Origin: Pontiellaceae bacterium B12227
Lineage (GTDB): Bacteria; Verrucomicrobiota; Kiritimatiellia; Kiritimatiellales; Pontiellaceae
Length of the DNA stretch: 41,720 nucleotides
Direction: 5' to 3'
Assembly (NCBI GenBank): GCA_029432775.1
Contig: JAROAZ010000037.1
Span: 1 to 41,720, forward strand
This document shows, one piece after another, positions 26,490 through 34,270 of this stretch. The position numbers and the translations under genes were made by a program. Position 1 is the stretch's first letter. Each line of letters opens with the position of its first letter. Under the pieces are notes generated by a model, which worked only from the letters and a program-made list of their open reading frames with translations, made no database searches and was not told the DNA's origin.

Positions 26490-27974
26490 TTATAAAGACG
26501 GATCCAGCCCCGCCCGGATGGCGGCTCTGTGACGCTTGAATTTATGCGGTATCTGCAGTGCATCGTAGTTATTGCGCATACGCATGCTCAGTTTTTCCCA
26601 GGCATTGAGTGCATGCCAGGCTTCGTCCCAGCGCTCGGCCTTAATCAGCACATGTACCAGGGTGTCATAGTGCGCGTAGATTTTCCGTCTTTCCACGGCC
26701 TTATATGCATAGCGGACCGCTTCGTCGGGCTCCCACAGCTCGTCATTCTGATACATCATCCAGGCAATGCTGTTTTCGCCCGCGCGCGAACCGTGCTCCA
26801 TGGCCTGCTCATAGAACGCCAGCGCCTTGACCAGGTCTTTCTCCACGCCCCGTCCGTTTTCATAGAGAATGCCCAGATTAGCCAACCCATACACACTGCC
26901 CTGCTCAGCAGCCTCCGTCCAGAAGCCGAGAGCTTCGGGAAAATCTTTGGTCCGCCCTTTTCCTTTATAAAAAGCCAGCCCCAACTCCACCATCGAACCG
27001 GCATGGCCCAGTTCGGCTCCCCGCTCATAAAACGCCAGCGCCTTGTTTAAATCCGTTTTGATTCCTTCGCGGCCGTATTTATAGTAGTCGCCCAGTTTAT
27101 CGTACGACATTCCCTGAGAAAGCTCGCTACCCTCATCCTTTAGTGCCATCAGCGTATCGATCACTTTACGGTATTCACCAAACACACCGAACCGGGCCCC
27201 TTCATAATACGGTTCCGTTTCCGGCACATCCGGTTCATCCGGCAGCGGCTCAAGCGAGCCGGACAGATCGAGATCCCAATCGAACTGCATCCATGGACTG
27301 TGGTCGTTGCTGCGCAACCAGAAAACGGCCCGCTTAAATTTGTAGCCGTCGTTCTGCATGGCCCGGGCAGACCAGAATTCGCGTCCCAGCAGATAGGCCT
27401 CGCCCAAATCGTTCCAAGAAGAATAGGCCGCCTGAATTTCAGCCGCCGCCGGCATGATCCACTCCCAGGCCTCGTCCTCTTCCAGATATCCGGCCGCGAC
27501 GCCCCACCGGGCCAGCGAGATCAGACGCCCCAGATCCCAACCGGTGAGATAGACGCCATCCAGCTCGTCCCCGTGCTCCTTCACAAAATCAACCCGGCTC
27601 CGGCTATGCGCCTTTTCAGAAAAATAGGTGTCCCGGAATTTCAGAAACCATTTAGGCCATGAATTCAACTGATGCTCAATCTCCTCAAAACTGGCCCGAT
27701 GTCCGCCATCGCGCACGCTGCCCATCGTCTCCAGCAGTTCCTCACGCGAATCCACCCGCCAGCCGTTGCCGGCCAGAAAGGCGATCTGTTTTTCCCGCTC
27801 CCACTCCGAATCCGGCACGCCGCGAAGCGAAAACAGATCCCGGCTGTTCCGTTGGGCCAGCACCGCCGAGGCCGCCAGGCCCCATTGTTTCTGGGCCTTT
27901 GTATAATACCGTTTTTCCGCCTGCACCCCGATCGCAAGGCCGCCCACCAGCAACAAATATAAAAGTCGATTCAT
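26490..27974 (-). CDS. Exported DUF1266-Sel1 repeat protein
   Basis: 494 residues with a short signal peptide (MNRLLYLLLVGGLAIGVQA). Residues 20-205 match DUF1266: QKQWGLAASAVLAQRNSRDL, then WDLGRLISLARWGVAAGYLE and EEDEAWEWIMPAAAEIQAAY and LGEAYLLGREFWSA, the typical order. About 295-415 carry Sel1-type TPRs (DLNKALAFYERGAELGHAGS, FPEALGFWTEAAEQGSVYGL, DLVKALAFYEQAMEHGSRAG), which mediate protein contacts. DUF1266 has no assigned reaction. The gene is divergent from the purine nucleoside phosphorylase gene with only 55 bp between starts, so their promoters overlap. The combination with a signal peptide suggests a periplasmic scaffold. Confidence 0.75.
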   Translation of the reverse strand: MNRLLYLLLVGGLAIGVQAEKRYYTKAQKQWGLAASAVLAQRNSRDLFSLRGVPDSEWEREKQIAFLAGNGWRVDSREELLETMGSVRDGGHRASFEEIEHQLNSWPKWFLKFRDTYFSEKAHSRSRVDFVKEHGDELDGVYLTGWDLGRLISLARWGVAAGYLEEDEAWEWIMPAAAEIQAAYSSWNDLGEAYLLGREFWSARAMQNDGYKFKRAVFWLRSNDHSPWMQFDWDLDLSGSLEPLPDEPDVPETEPYYEGARFGVFGEYRKVIDTLMALKDEGSELSQGMSYDKLGDYYKYGREGIKTDLNKALAFYERGAELGHAGSMVELGLAFYKGKGRTKDFPEALGFWTEAAEQGSVYGLANLGILYENGRGVEKDLVKALAFYEQAMEHGSRAGENSIAWMMYQNDELWEPDEAVRYAYKAVERRKIYAHYDTLVHVLIKAERWDEAWHALNAWEKLSMRMRNNYDALQIPHKFKRHRAAIRAGLDPSL

Positions 27975-28029
27975 GCATTCAGCTTATCAAAAGGTTGAAC
28001 CCGGTGCCACTTGTTCCTAAGTTGGATGC

Positions 28030-28857
28030 ATGAGCACACAGATTAATACCGACGTACTCGATGCCGCCGCGGCGGCGCTGAAAAAAACCTGGCCCGATGC
28101 CCGGCCGAAAGCCGGGCTCATCCTCGGCTCCGGCTGGGGCGAAGCGGTGGAAGATTTCCAGGGGTTGGAACTCCCCTACACCGAACTTCCAGGTTTTGGA
28201 AAAACCGGGGTGATGGGCCACGCCGGCAAACTGCTGCTCACCGAAGTGGACGGCATGGAGGTCTTGATTTTCCAGGGCCGCCGCCACTGGTATGAAGGCG
28301 AAGGCTGGACGCCGGTCGTGCTCCCCGTTTATCTGCTCGCCGCCATGGGCGCCGATACGGCCCTGCTCACCAATGCCTCCGGCGGGATCCGCGACGACCT
28401 CAAGCCCGGCTCGCTGATGGCCATTTCTGATCATATCAATATGCTCGGCTCCAACCCGCTGATCGGCCCGCATAATCCTAAACTAGGAACCCGCTTCCCG
28501 GATCAGTCCGAAATCTACCGAAAGCCGCTTCGTGAAAAACTATTGAAGGCCGGCGCCGATTCCGAGGGCGTCTATATTGCCACCATGGGCCCCACGTTTG
28601 AAACGCCGGCTGAAATCAACCAATATAAAGCCATAGGCGCCGACGCCGTCGGCATGTCGACCGCCCCCGAAGCCATGGTGGCCAATGCCATGGGCCTGCA
28701 GGTGGCCGGGCTCTCCTGCGTCTGCAACTGGGCCGCCGGCATCAGCCCCGTTCCGCTGACCCACGAAGACGTCAACCAAACCGCCGCCGAAGCCATGCCC
28801 CGCATGAAATCCACCATCACCAACTTCCTGAAGGCCCTTGCCGGCGACCAAAGTTGA
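28030..28857 (+). CDS. punA: Purine nucleoside phosphorylase
   Basis: 275 residues; phosphorolysis of purine (deoxy)nucleosides to the free base and (deoxy)ribose 1-phosphate, in the cytosol. It belongs to the trimeric PNP family: GLILGSGWGE phosphate-binding start, GKTGVMGHAGKL, FQGRRHWYEG, LLTNASGGI, GPTFETPAEI and GADAVGMSTAPE are all in place. The base-binding segment reads CVCNWAAGIS. The frame ends AGDQS followed by a TGA that is the first three bases of the inserted inverted-repeat cassette at 28855, so the original C terminus may have been a little different. Downstream, beyond the cassette, lie cytidine deaminase and a SixA-type phosphatase, which makes this a nucleoside-salvage operon interrupted by the insertion. 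Two copies of the 15-bp palindrome lie inside the gene, 31 bp apart. Confidence 0.9.
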   Translation: MSTQINTDVLDAAAAALKKTWPDARPKAGLILGSGWGEAVEDFQGLELPYTELPGFGKTGVMGHAGKLLLTEVDGMEVLIFQGRRHWYEGEGWTPVVLPVYLLAAMGADTALLTNASGGIRDDLKPGSLMAISDHINMLGSNPLIGPHNPKLGTRFPDQSEIYRKPLREKLLKAGADSEGVYIATMGPTFETPAEINQYKAIGADAVGMSTAPEAMVANAMGLQVAGLSCVCNWAAGISPVPLTHEDVNQTAAEAMPRMKSTITNFLKALAGDQS

Positions 28858-29708
28858 CAGAAAAATTAGGGACAGAAATATAAATTCACGAACGTATGCC
28901 TATTTCCATAGAAACTGAATTAGTTCCATGTTCCCAACAGGAGTTTGCTTCCATTGCATACAATGTAATGGGGGAGATTTTCTCCATTCATAAAACCATG
29001 GGACGGCTGTTCGATGAAAAGGTATATAAAAATGCACTGACAGCTCGATTAGATGCTGCACAAAGTGAAGTTCCTATACACGTTACCTTTGGAGACTTCA
29101 AAAAAACCTATTTCCTAGACTTACTCATAGCAAAAGGGGGCATCTTTGAACTGAAAACCGTCAACCTCCTGAATGCCCGGCACCGCAGCCAGTTATTGAA
29201 CGACCTTTTATTGACGGGTTTACAACACGGGAAGCTCGTCAACCTCAGAACAGAATGTGTTGAGCACGAATTTGTTAACACGAATCTCACACATGCAGAT
29301 AGAATCAAATTCGACGTCGATTGTTCTGCCTGGAATGAAACAGAAGGTTTGGGCCATTCAGAGAAGGCTTTAATCTCTGACATTCTTAAGGACTGGGGAA
29401 CCGGTTTGGATATCACGCTATATCAGGATGCAATTCACCATTTTTGCAATGCTCACGAAGGTTGCGTAACTGTCCGACTGAATGGGAAAAATATATCCAA
29501 TCAAACTGTAAACCAGTGCACTCCGCAAACGGCTCTGGTAGTCACTACGTTTGAAAAACTCTCGGAACAGTATCAAAAAAACTTATTCCGATTTATAAAC
29601 AGCACCGTACTGAATACTATTCAGTGGATAAATATCTCGGCTAATACCCTGACCTATAAAACCATCAAATAGAGAATCTGAATATTTCTGTCCCTAATTT
29701 TTCTGTCA
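28855..29708. mobile_element. 854-bp inverted-repeat cassette carrying a PD-(D/E)XK gene
   Basis: The ends are perfect 27-bp inverted repeats, 28855-28881 (beginning TGACAGAAAAATTAGGGACA) and 29682-29708. The left repeat starts on the TGA stop codon of the purine nucleoside phosphorylase gene; the right repeat ends 15 nt before the cytidine deaminase start. Inside is a single gene (28896-29672) and nothing resembling a transposase. The same end sequence, with changes, flanks nothing but a ~20-bp spacer in four short elements at 98-1862. I see no clear target duplication (left flank CCAAAGT, right flank AAAAGGA). It is probably a non-autonomous element moved in trans, or a self-moving one using the encoded nuclease; neither is proven. 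Confidence 0.7.
28896..29672 (+). CDS. GxxExxY-type PD-(D/E)XK nuclease-like protein (cassette gene)
   Basis: 258 residues. The N-terminal ~130 match the GxxExxY/PDDEXK_3 family: AYNVMGEIFSIHKTMGRLFD then EKVYKNALTARL (the family's usual first Gly is replaced by Leu, E-x-x-Y is kept), FLDLLIAKGGIFELKTVNLL giving the D..ExK catalytic pattern, and LLNDLLLTGLQHGKLVNLRT, the terminal helix and strand. Family members are usually about 125 residues; here a further ~130 residues follow with no recognised domain (LYQDAIHHFCNAHEGCVTVR). The function of the family is not established; a nuclease fold is inferred. The gene is alone inside the inverted-repeat cassette and looks more AT-rich than its neighbours, which fits transfer. 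Confidence 0.75.
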   Translation: MPISIETELVPCSQQEFASIAYNVMGEIFSIHKTMGRLFDEKVYKNALTARLDAAQSEVPIHVTFGDFKKTYFLDLLIAKGGIFELKTVNLLNARHRSQLLNDLLLTGLQHGKLVNLRTECVEHEFVNTNLTHADRIKFDVDCSAWNETEGLGHSEKALISDILKDWGTGLDITLYQDAIHHFCNAHEGCVTVRLNGKNISNQTVNQCTPQTALVVTTFEKLSEQYQKNLFRFINSTVLNTIQWINISANTLTYKTIK

Positions 29709-29723
29709 AAAAGGAATCCTGCA

Positions 29724-30119
29724 ATGAATCCGTCCGAATTAGTTAAAGAAGCGTTCCAGGCATTGGAACATGCGCATGCGCCTTATTCCGAATACCTCGT
29801 TGGAGCGGCGCTGCTCTGTGCCGACGGAACGGTATTTCGAGGATGCAATGTGGAAAATGCCTCCTATGGGCTGACCAACTGCGCGGAACGGACGGCGATT
29901 TTTTCTGCCATCGCCGCCGGTCAGCGCGAGTTTATCGGTATGGCCATCGCGGCCTCGGGCGAATCCACCCCCTACCCCTGCGGTGCCTGCCGCCAGGTGA
30001 TGGTGGAGTTCTGCCAGCAGGATTTCCCGGTTTATGTGGCTAAGAGTGATGGATTCGACACCATATCCCTTGGCGAACTGCTACCCAACAGCTTTGAATT
30101 CGGAGCAAGCGATGCCTAA
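29724..30119 (+). CDS. cdd: Cytidine deaminase
   Basis: 131 residues; hydrolytic deamination of cytidine and deoxycytidine to uridine forms, cytosolic, homotetrameric in the short family. The zinc site is visible: NCAERTAIF (the C-A-E with catalytic Glu) and PCGACRQVM (PCxxC). GCNVENASYGLTNCAERTAI is the standard substrate-binding run, and the length is normal. A good AAGGAATCC box precedes the ATG. The start overlaps no neighbour, but the stop overlaps the next gene by 8 nt. With punA it forms a nucleoside-salvage unit. An exact 15-bp palindrome lies 10 codons in and encodes FQALE. Confidence 0.92.
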   Translation: MNPSELVKEAFQALEHAHAPYSEYLVGAALLCADGTVFRGCNVENASYGLTNCAERTAIFSAIAAGQREFIGMAIAASGESTPYPCGACRQVMVEFCQQDFPVYVAKSDGFDTISLGELLPNSFEFGASDA

Positions 30120-30594
30120 GACCCTTTATCTTGTACGGCATGCAAAATCGGATTGGAACACGGGCGAATCCGACTTTGAACGCCCATTGAACAAACGCGG
30201 ACAACGCGATGCTCCGGAAATGGGACAGCGGATCAAAGATGCCGGATCACTTCCGGAACAGATTCTCTGCAGTCCGGCCAGGCGGGCCGTTCAGACCCTG
30301 GAAAGTCTGGATCTGGGCATCAAAGCCGTCCTGTTTAAAGAAAAGATTTATGAGGCCTCCACCGGCGATTTGCTGGATCTTGTACAATCCTTGGACGATT
30401 CCTGCGGCTCTGCGATGCTGATTGGCCATAATCCGGCCATGACCTGGCTGGCCACCCTGCTTTCCGGCGTCCGGATTGAAGGCATGCCGACCTGCTCGAT
30501 CCTTACAATCCGTCTTGATTCCGACCATTGGAAATCGGCCGGCGCGTGCCCGGCCACCCTGCTCCATTTCGACTATCCGAAGAAACGTCCCTGA
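30112..30594 (+). CDS. sixA: SixA-like histidine phosphatase
   Basis: 160 residues of the histidine-phosphatase (phosphoglycerate-mutase-like) superfamily. The catalytic LVRHAKSDWN motif is at residues 7-16 and the second histidine in IGHNPAMTWL near 105; the short size and CSPARRAVQTLE are typical of SixA, which in E. coli removes phosphate from histidine phosphotransfer proteins. Small-molecule phosphatases share the fold, so the substrate is uncertain. I start at 30112 (ATG inside the cytidine deaminase 3' end, 8-nt overlap) rather than 30034, since the upstream residues are out-of-frame cytidine deaminase sequence and the family begins just before the RH motif. Confidence 0.82.
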   Translation: MPKTLYLVRHAKSDWNTGESDFERPLNKRGQRDAPEMGQRIKDAGSLPEQILCSPARRAVQTLESLDLGIKAVLFKEKIYEASTGDLLDLVQSLDDSCGSAMLIGHNPAMTWLATLLSGVRIEGMPTCSILTIRLDSDHWKSAGACPATLLHFDYPKKRP

Positions 30595-30705
30595 AACGCA
30601 GAAAAACAGCTCTAACTTTTCGCCAGATAAGGGTTGCGCGTTCCGAAGCGGCTGTGTAGGTTCCTCGACTGATTTTTCAACTAAAAGAATTGTAAGAGGT
30701 TTGCC

Positions 30706-30888
30706 ATGAGAATTAGAAGAGCAATGCGTAAAAAGCCGCTTCGTCGTCCGGTCAAAAAGCCGCGTCTGAAGCGTCAGCGTTTAGCGCAACAGAAGAAACG
30801 CCTGATTGGTGCCGGTTATACTGATGAACAGCTGGTGCACATGAACGTGAAGCAGATTCGCACTGCGATCAGCGAAACAGGTGCATAG
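30706..30888 (+). CDS. Small very basic protein of unknown function
   Basis: 60 residues, about a third Arg or Lys, with MRIRRAMRKKPLRRPVKKPR at the N terminus and a neutral, helical C-terminal half (YTDEQLVHMNVKQIRTAISE). AGAGG sits before the ATG, and a strong rho-independent terminator begins 22 nt after the stop, so the gene is a real, independently ended unit. It resembles no ribosomal protein I can name; the composition suggests RNA, ribosome or DNA binding. It lies between sixA and the shikimate kinase gene. Confidence 0.6.
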   Translation: MRIRRAMRKKPLRRPVKKPRLKRQRLAQQKKRLIGAGYTDEQLVHMNVKQIRTAISETGA

Positions 30889-30909
30889 GAATCATTTTTC
30901 CGATGTATG

Positions 30910-30936
30910 AAAAAACGTCCCATCGGGGCGTTTTTT
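30910..30936 (+). terminator. Rho-independent terminator
   Basis: ACGTCCC and GGGGCGT form a 7-bp stem with one G-T pair around ATC, flanked by an A run on the left and TTTTTT on the right. It ends the transcript of the 60-residue basic protein, and the shikimate kinase start follows 25 nt later. The A and T runs extend the stem, so it may also work in reverse. Confidence 0.8.
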
Positions 30937-30960
30937 CTGTATATGGACATGGAGAGATTT

Positions 30961-31476
30961 ATGAAGAATATTGTACTCGTTGGATTTATGGGTAGCGGAA
31001 AAACCTGGGTCGGCAAACTGATTGCTGAACGGACAGGGATGCCTCTGCTCGATATGGATGCCCTGATTGTTGAACGCGCCGGCAAACCCATCAACGACAT
31101 CTTTGCCGAAGACGGGGAGCCGAAGTTCCGTGAATACGAGCGGGAGCTGGTCAAGGAGCTGTCTGAGACGGAAGGCAATATTATTTCCACCGGCGGCGGC
31201 ATTGTACTCAACCCCGACAACATTACAGACTTCGAAAAGAAAGGGCTTGTGGTTTGCCTGCTGGTGGATGCCGAGTCTGTGCTGGATCGGGTGCGCAATG
31301 ATGATACCCGCCCCCTGCTGGCCGGCGATAAAGAAAAAGCCATCGTCGAACTGCTGGATTCGCGCAAGGAACTCTACGAAGCGCTTACCCATAAAATCGA
31401 TACCAGCGGCCGCCCCTTCCCTCCGGTGCAAACGGCGGAAGAAATTATCGCGCTGTACGAATCAAACAAATCTTGA
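30961..31476 (+). CDS. aroK: Shikimate kinase
   Basis: 171 residues; ATP-dependent 3-phosphorylation of shikimate in aromatic amino-acid synthesis, cytosolic. The P-loop GFMGSGKTWVGK is at about 8-19, the shikimate-binding D-M-D near 32-34, GEPKFREYERE near 55, STGGGIVL near 78 and the lid RNDDTRPLLAGD near 112. All core residues are present and the length is normal. I start at 30961, with GGAGAG 6 nt upstream, rather than at 30907, which lies inside the preceding terminator hairpin. No other aromatic-pathway gene is adjacent. Confidence 0.92.
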   Translation: MKNIVLVGFMGSGKTWVGKLIAERTGMPLLDMDALIVERAGKPINDIFAEDGEPKFREYERELVKELSETEGNIISTGGGIVLNPDNITDFEKKGLVVCLLVDAESVLDRVRNDDTRPLLAGDKEKAIVELLDSRKELYEALTHKIDTSGRPFPPVQTAEEIIALYESNKS

Positions 31477-31534
31477 ATTACCTAGGTATTCAGCCAGAAT
31501 GAAGCATTCCATTTGAACCTTCGGGGAGAATTTT

Positions 31535-32521
31535 ATGAGTGAAGAGAAAAAAGACGATTTTCTAAGCGGGCACGAAGAGCTGCTCAACAGCCTTAAAAGT
31601 ACGGATCAAAATACCGAGGAAGCAGCTCCGGTTGCGGAACCCGAAAAAACCGCAGCTCCCGAGGAAACTGAACCGATTGCCGAAAAACCGGAAGTGGTCG
31701 AGGCCGCACCTGTCGAGGAAGAGCCGGAGCCGGAACCCATTGTGGAAGAAGCCCCCGTTGCCGAACCCGTGATTGAAGCGGTTGCCGAAGAAGAAGTGGT
31801 TGTTGACCAGGAAGTGATTCCCGACGTTCCTCCCGTGGTAATCGAAAAACCGGCCCACCCTGCGCCGAAGAAGAAAAAACCGGCCAACCATCAGGAAGCG
31901 GTTAAACAGCGTCATAACTCCCTGGAACAGGCTGAAGTGAAGGAAGTCCTTAACTTCATTAATAAATACGTAAAGCCGGCAGCAATCGTTGTGGTCATTA
32001 TCTGCGGACTGTTCCTGACCAACAGTTTGCTGCGTCTTAACCGCGAGAAGAAGGAAGCCGCAGCCGATGCGAAGCTCCTCGTGGCCCAATCTGCCGCTGA
32101 CTACCAGGCTATTCTTGATGACTACGGCAAAACCCCTTCCGCCCCGCTGGCTCAGCTTGGTCTGGCCCAGGAAACCTTCAACGACGGAAAGGTGACGGAA
32201 GCAGCCGCCCTCTACGGAGCGTTTATTAAGAAATATCCCAAACACGAAATGGTTGCTCAGGCGAGCTACAACCAAATCACCTGCAAAGAAGCGATGGGAC
32301 AATATCCGGAAGCTGCCGCGGCATACGCGCAGTTTAAACTGGACCATGAAGATTCGCACCTTGCTCCGGTTGCCCTGCTCGGGCAGGCCCGCTGCCTGGA
32401 AGCCGCGAAAAACCTTACTGGAGCCAAGCAGGTTTATGAAGACATCATGGCCTTCTTCCCGGACAGTGGCTGGGCACAGATGGCAGAACAGAACCTCAGT
32501 ATTCTGAACGCCAGAATGTAA
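31535..32521 (+). CDS. YfgM-like TPR membrane protein with acidic N-terminal tail
   Basis: 328 residues. Residues 1-105 are an acidic Glu/Pro/Val-rich low-complexity tail (repeated PVAEPE, PEVVEA and EEAPVA units), then a basic stretch, one membrane helix at about 149-166 (PAAIVVVIICGLFLTNSLL), and a C-terminal TPR domain (ADYQAILDDYGKTPSAPLAQ, ALYGAFIKKYPKHEMVAQAS, QVYEDIMAFFPDSGWAQMAE) of the TPR_21/YfgM type. YfgM in E. coli is tied to the Sec translocon and periplasmic chaperones; that role here is by analogy only. The acidic tail would face the cytosol. It is followed by a strong bidirectional terminator. Confidence 0.75.
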   Translation: MSEEKKDDFLSGHEELLNSLKSTDQNTEEAAPVAEPEKTAAPEETEPIAEKPEVVEAAPVEEEPEPEPIVEEAPVAEPVIEAVAEEEVVVDQEVIPDVPPVVIEKPAHPAPKKKKPANHQEAVKQRHNSLEQAEVKEVLNFINKYVKPAAIVVVIICGLFLTNSLLRLNREKKEAAADAKLLVAQSAADYQAILDDYGKTPSAPLAQLGLAQETFNDGKVTEAAALYGAFIKKYPKHEMVAQASYNQITCKEAMGQYPEAAAAYAQFKLDHEDSHLAPVALLGQARCLEAAKNLTGAKQVYEDIMAFFPDSGWAQMAEQNLSILNARM

Positions 32522-32543
32522 CCACGCCCCCTCTCTGAAAAAG

Positions 32544-32574
32544 AAAAAGCAGGCCGTTTGAGCCTGCTTTTTTT
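32544..32574. terminator. Bidirectional rho-independent terminator
   Basis: AAAGCAGGC and GCCTGCTTT form a 9-bp stem around CGTTTGA, with T runs on the plus strand and, read in reverse, on the minus strand too. It lies between the convergent TPR-protein and CpXC genes and can serve both. Confidence 0.85.
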
Positions 32575-32595
32575 ATTGGCCGGACTGCAGTAGAA

Positions 32596-33285
32596 TTAAG
32601 ATTCGTACTCGGCCTCTTCCAGCAGGAGATCTCGGGCACTGATATAGGGACCGGGGAACATATCGGTGAACTCATCGGCATTTTCTTTATAGAGTTCGAC
32701 CATGGAATCGTAGGCCGCACGGCCATAGCGGAGCAACTGACCCAGCTCCTGGCTCTGTACATCCTGCATCACAAAGCAGAACTCCTCATCGGTTGAATCC
32801 TCCACATTCAACAGCAGACGGAACTGATGCGGATCGATCTTTTCGAGATTGCGGGTATAAATACTGTATTTAACGTATTCCACTACGCGCTGATTCAGCC
32901 CGGCCTCCAGCAAAAAGATGAGTTCCACCAATTCCACGCGCGACATCACCAGCCGCACGTTCGGCACTTTCTCATCTTCCGGCATCATTTCGTTCATCTG
33001 ATCCAGCGATTGCTCAAATTCCGCCAGGATGGCCTCACGGTCCATCTCAGCGCTCTCCGGCACCCAATGAATCAGCATCTTCAGCTTGGGATCGTTGTAC
33101 AGCACCGGCTTATCCACCCGGAAACTCAGCTCGCAATCCACACACTGAATCCGATTGAGCTGATTCTGCATCAACGCATCCTTCAGCTCCGGATCGGTAT
33201 TTACATTAACTGCATCATAAAGCCGAACATCCTGCTGTGTTCCGCAGGAAGGGCACGAAATATTCACTGTTCTGCTAATACTCAT
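32596..33285 (-). CDS. CpXC-domain protein
   Basis: About 229 residues with an N-terminal CpXC zinc-binding region: SCPSCGTQQDVRLYDAVNVN with LNRIQCVDCELSFRVDKPVL further on, i.e. two CxxC pairs. The rest is a mostly helical domain without a recognised name (LVMSRVELVELIFLLEAGLN). Function is unknown. I start at 33285, since GGAG lies 8 nt upstream; the ATG at 33300 would lie inside the previous gene. The coding region overlaps the SrkA-like gene by 11 nt, so it is the last of a four-gene overlapping minus-strand cluster (NYN, HAD, SrkA, CpXC). Confidence 0.75.
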   Translation of the reverse strand: MSISRTVNISCPSCGTQQDVRLYDAVNVNTDPELKDALMQNQLNRIQCVDCELSFRVDKPVLYNDPKLKMLIHWVPESAEMDREAILAEFEQSLDQMNEMMPEDEKVPNVRLVMSRVELVELIFLLEAGLNQRVVEYVKYSIYTRNLEKIDPHQFRLLLNVEDSTDEEFCFVMQDVQSQELGQLLRYGRAAYDSMVELYKENADEFTDMFPGPYISARDLLLEEAEYES

Positions 33286-34270
33286 TAAAAGCTCCGCCAT
33301 TCAACCGCTCATCATTCAAGATGGCGTGGTACTGATGTTCCAGATCGGCAACTTCCCGCTGCCAGAACATCTCACTGCCCCAGTCTGGAAAGTTAGACTG
33401 GAATTTAAAATCATCCGCCTGGGTACTGCACCAGGAAAGGAAATAAATAATACGCATTGCCCGCAGGATTTCAATCAGCCGGAGCTGCCGGTCGTCGAAT
33501 TCCATGAACTGTTCATACCCTTCGAGAACCAGATCAATCTCCTTGCGCGTGTTGTTTGCATGGCCCGGAAGCAGCAGCCAGATGTCCTGCACCGCCGGTC
33601 CCATGACCATATCGTCAAAATCGATCACCATCAGTCCTTCATCGGGCCGCTCCAGAATGTTGGCGCGGTGACAGTCGCCATGAATCCGCTGAAGCTCCAC
33701 GCCATCGAACTCCCGCAAGGCGATATCCACGATGCGGCTGGTTACCTCTTTAAAGCGGCCAGCGGCATGGGCCGACATAAAGCCCCCGTCCAGCAGCATT
33801 CCAATCTCCGGAACCGTGGTGGTTTCCGGATGCATGGTCAGGCGGTTTTCAGCATCGCGCTGCCAGCCGGCCTGATGAATCCGCCCGACCAGTCGACCCA
33901 GCCGCAGCCAGCCTTCATCATCGCACAATTCCATTTCGCGGCCGGATCGTTTGGGAAAAACGGAATAGAGGATCCCTTCATAGTCGCCGATCGTTGCGCC
34001 ATCCGCCAATGCAAGCGGAGCCACCACCGGGATCTCTTCGGCCGCACAATCGAGCACAAAGTCGTGTTCATCCTGCAGGGCTTCCCGCTTCCAGCGGCCC
34101 GGACGGTAAAACTTCGCGATCAGCTTTTCTCCGGCTACGGACTGCAGTTCATAGACCCGGTTAATATAGCTGGGCAGCGGAGCGGTCAGCCCAGTCAACC
34201 GGCAGTCCATCCCCTCTTCAACCGCATCGAGAATACGATCGGGCGTTAAATCGTCGAAACAGGCGCTCAT
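33275..34270 (-). CDS. srkA: SrkA/YihE-like protein kinase (aminoglycoside phosphotransferase fold)
   Basis: 331 residues. It follows the stress-response kinase A pattern: PSYINRVYELQSVAGEKLIA then KFYRPGRW (ATP-site Lys), EEHDF-like QDEHDFVLDCAAEEIPVVAP, the catalytic IHGDCHRANIL loop near 200, VIDFDDMVMGPAVQDIWLLL with the metal-binding Asp, and a C-terminal helical part with RAMRIIYFLSWCS. In E. coli SrkA is a Ser/Thr kinase that lowers stress-induced death; homoserine and choline kinases share the fold. It overlaps the HAD gene by 4 nt (ATGA) and the CpXC gene by 11 nt, so expression is coupled. Confidence 0.82.
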   Translation of the reverse strand: MSACFDDLTPDRILDAVEEGMDCRLTGLTAPLPSYINRVYELQSVAGEKLIAKFYRPGRWKREALQDEHDFVLDCAAEEIPVVAPLALADGATIGDYEGILYSVFPKRSGREMELCDDEGWLRLGRLVGRIHQAGWQRDAENRLTMHPETTTVPEIGMLLDGGFMSAHAAGRFKEVTSRIVDIALREFDGVELQRIHGDCHRANILERPDEGLMVIDFDDMVMGPAVQDIWLLLPGHANNTRKEIDLVLEGYEQFMEFDDRQLRLIEILRAMRIIYFLSWCSTQADDFKFQSNFPDWGSEMFWQREVADLEHQYHAILNDERLNGGAFNEY

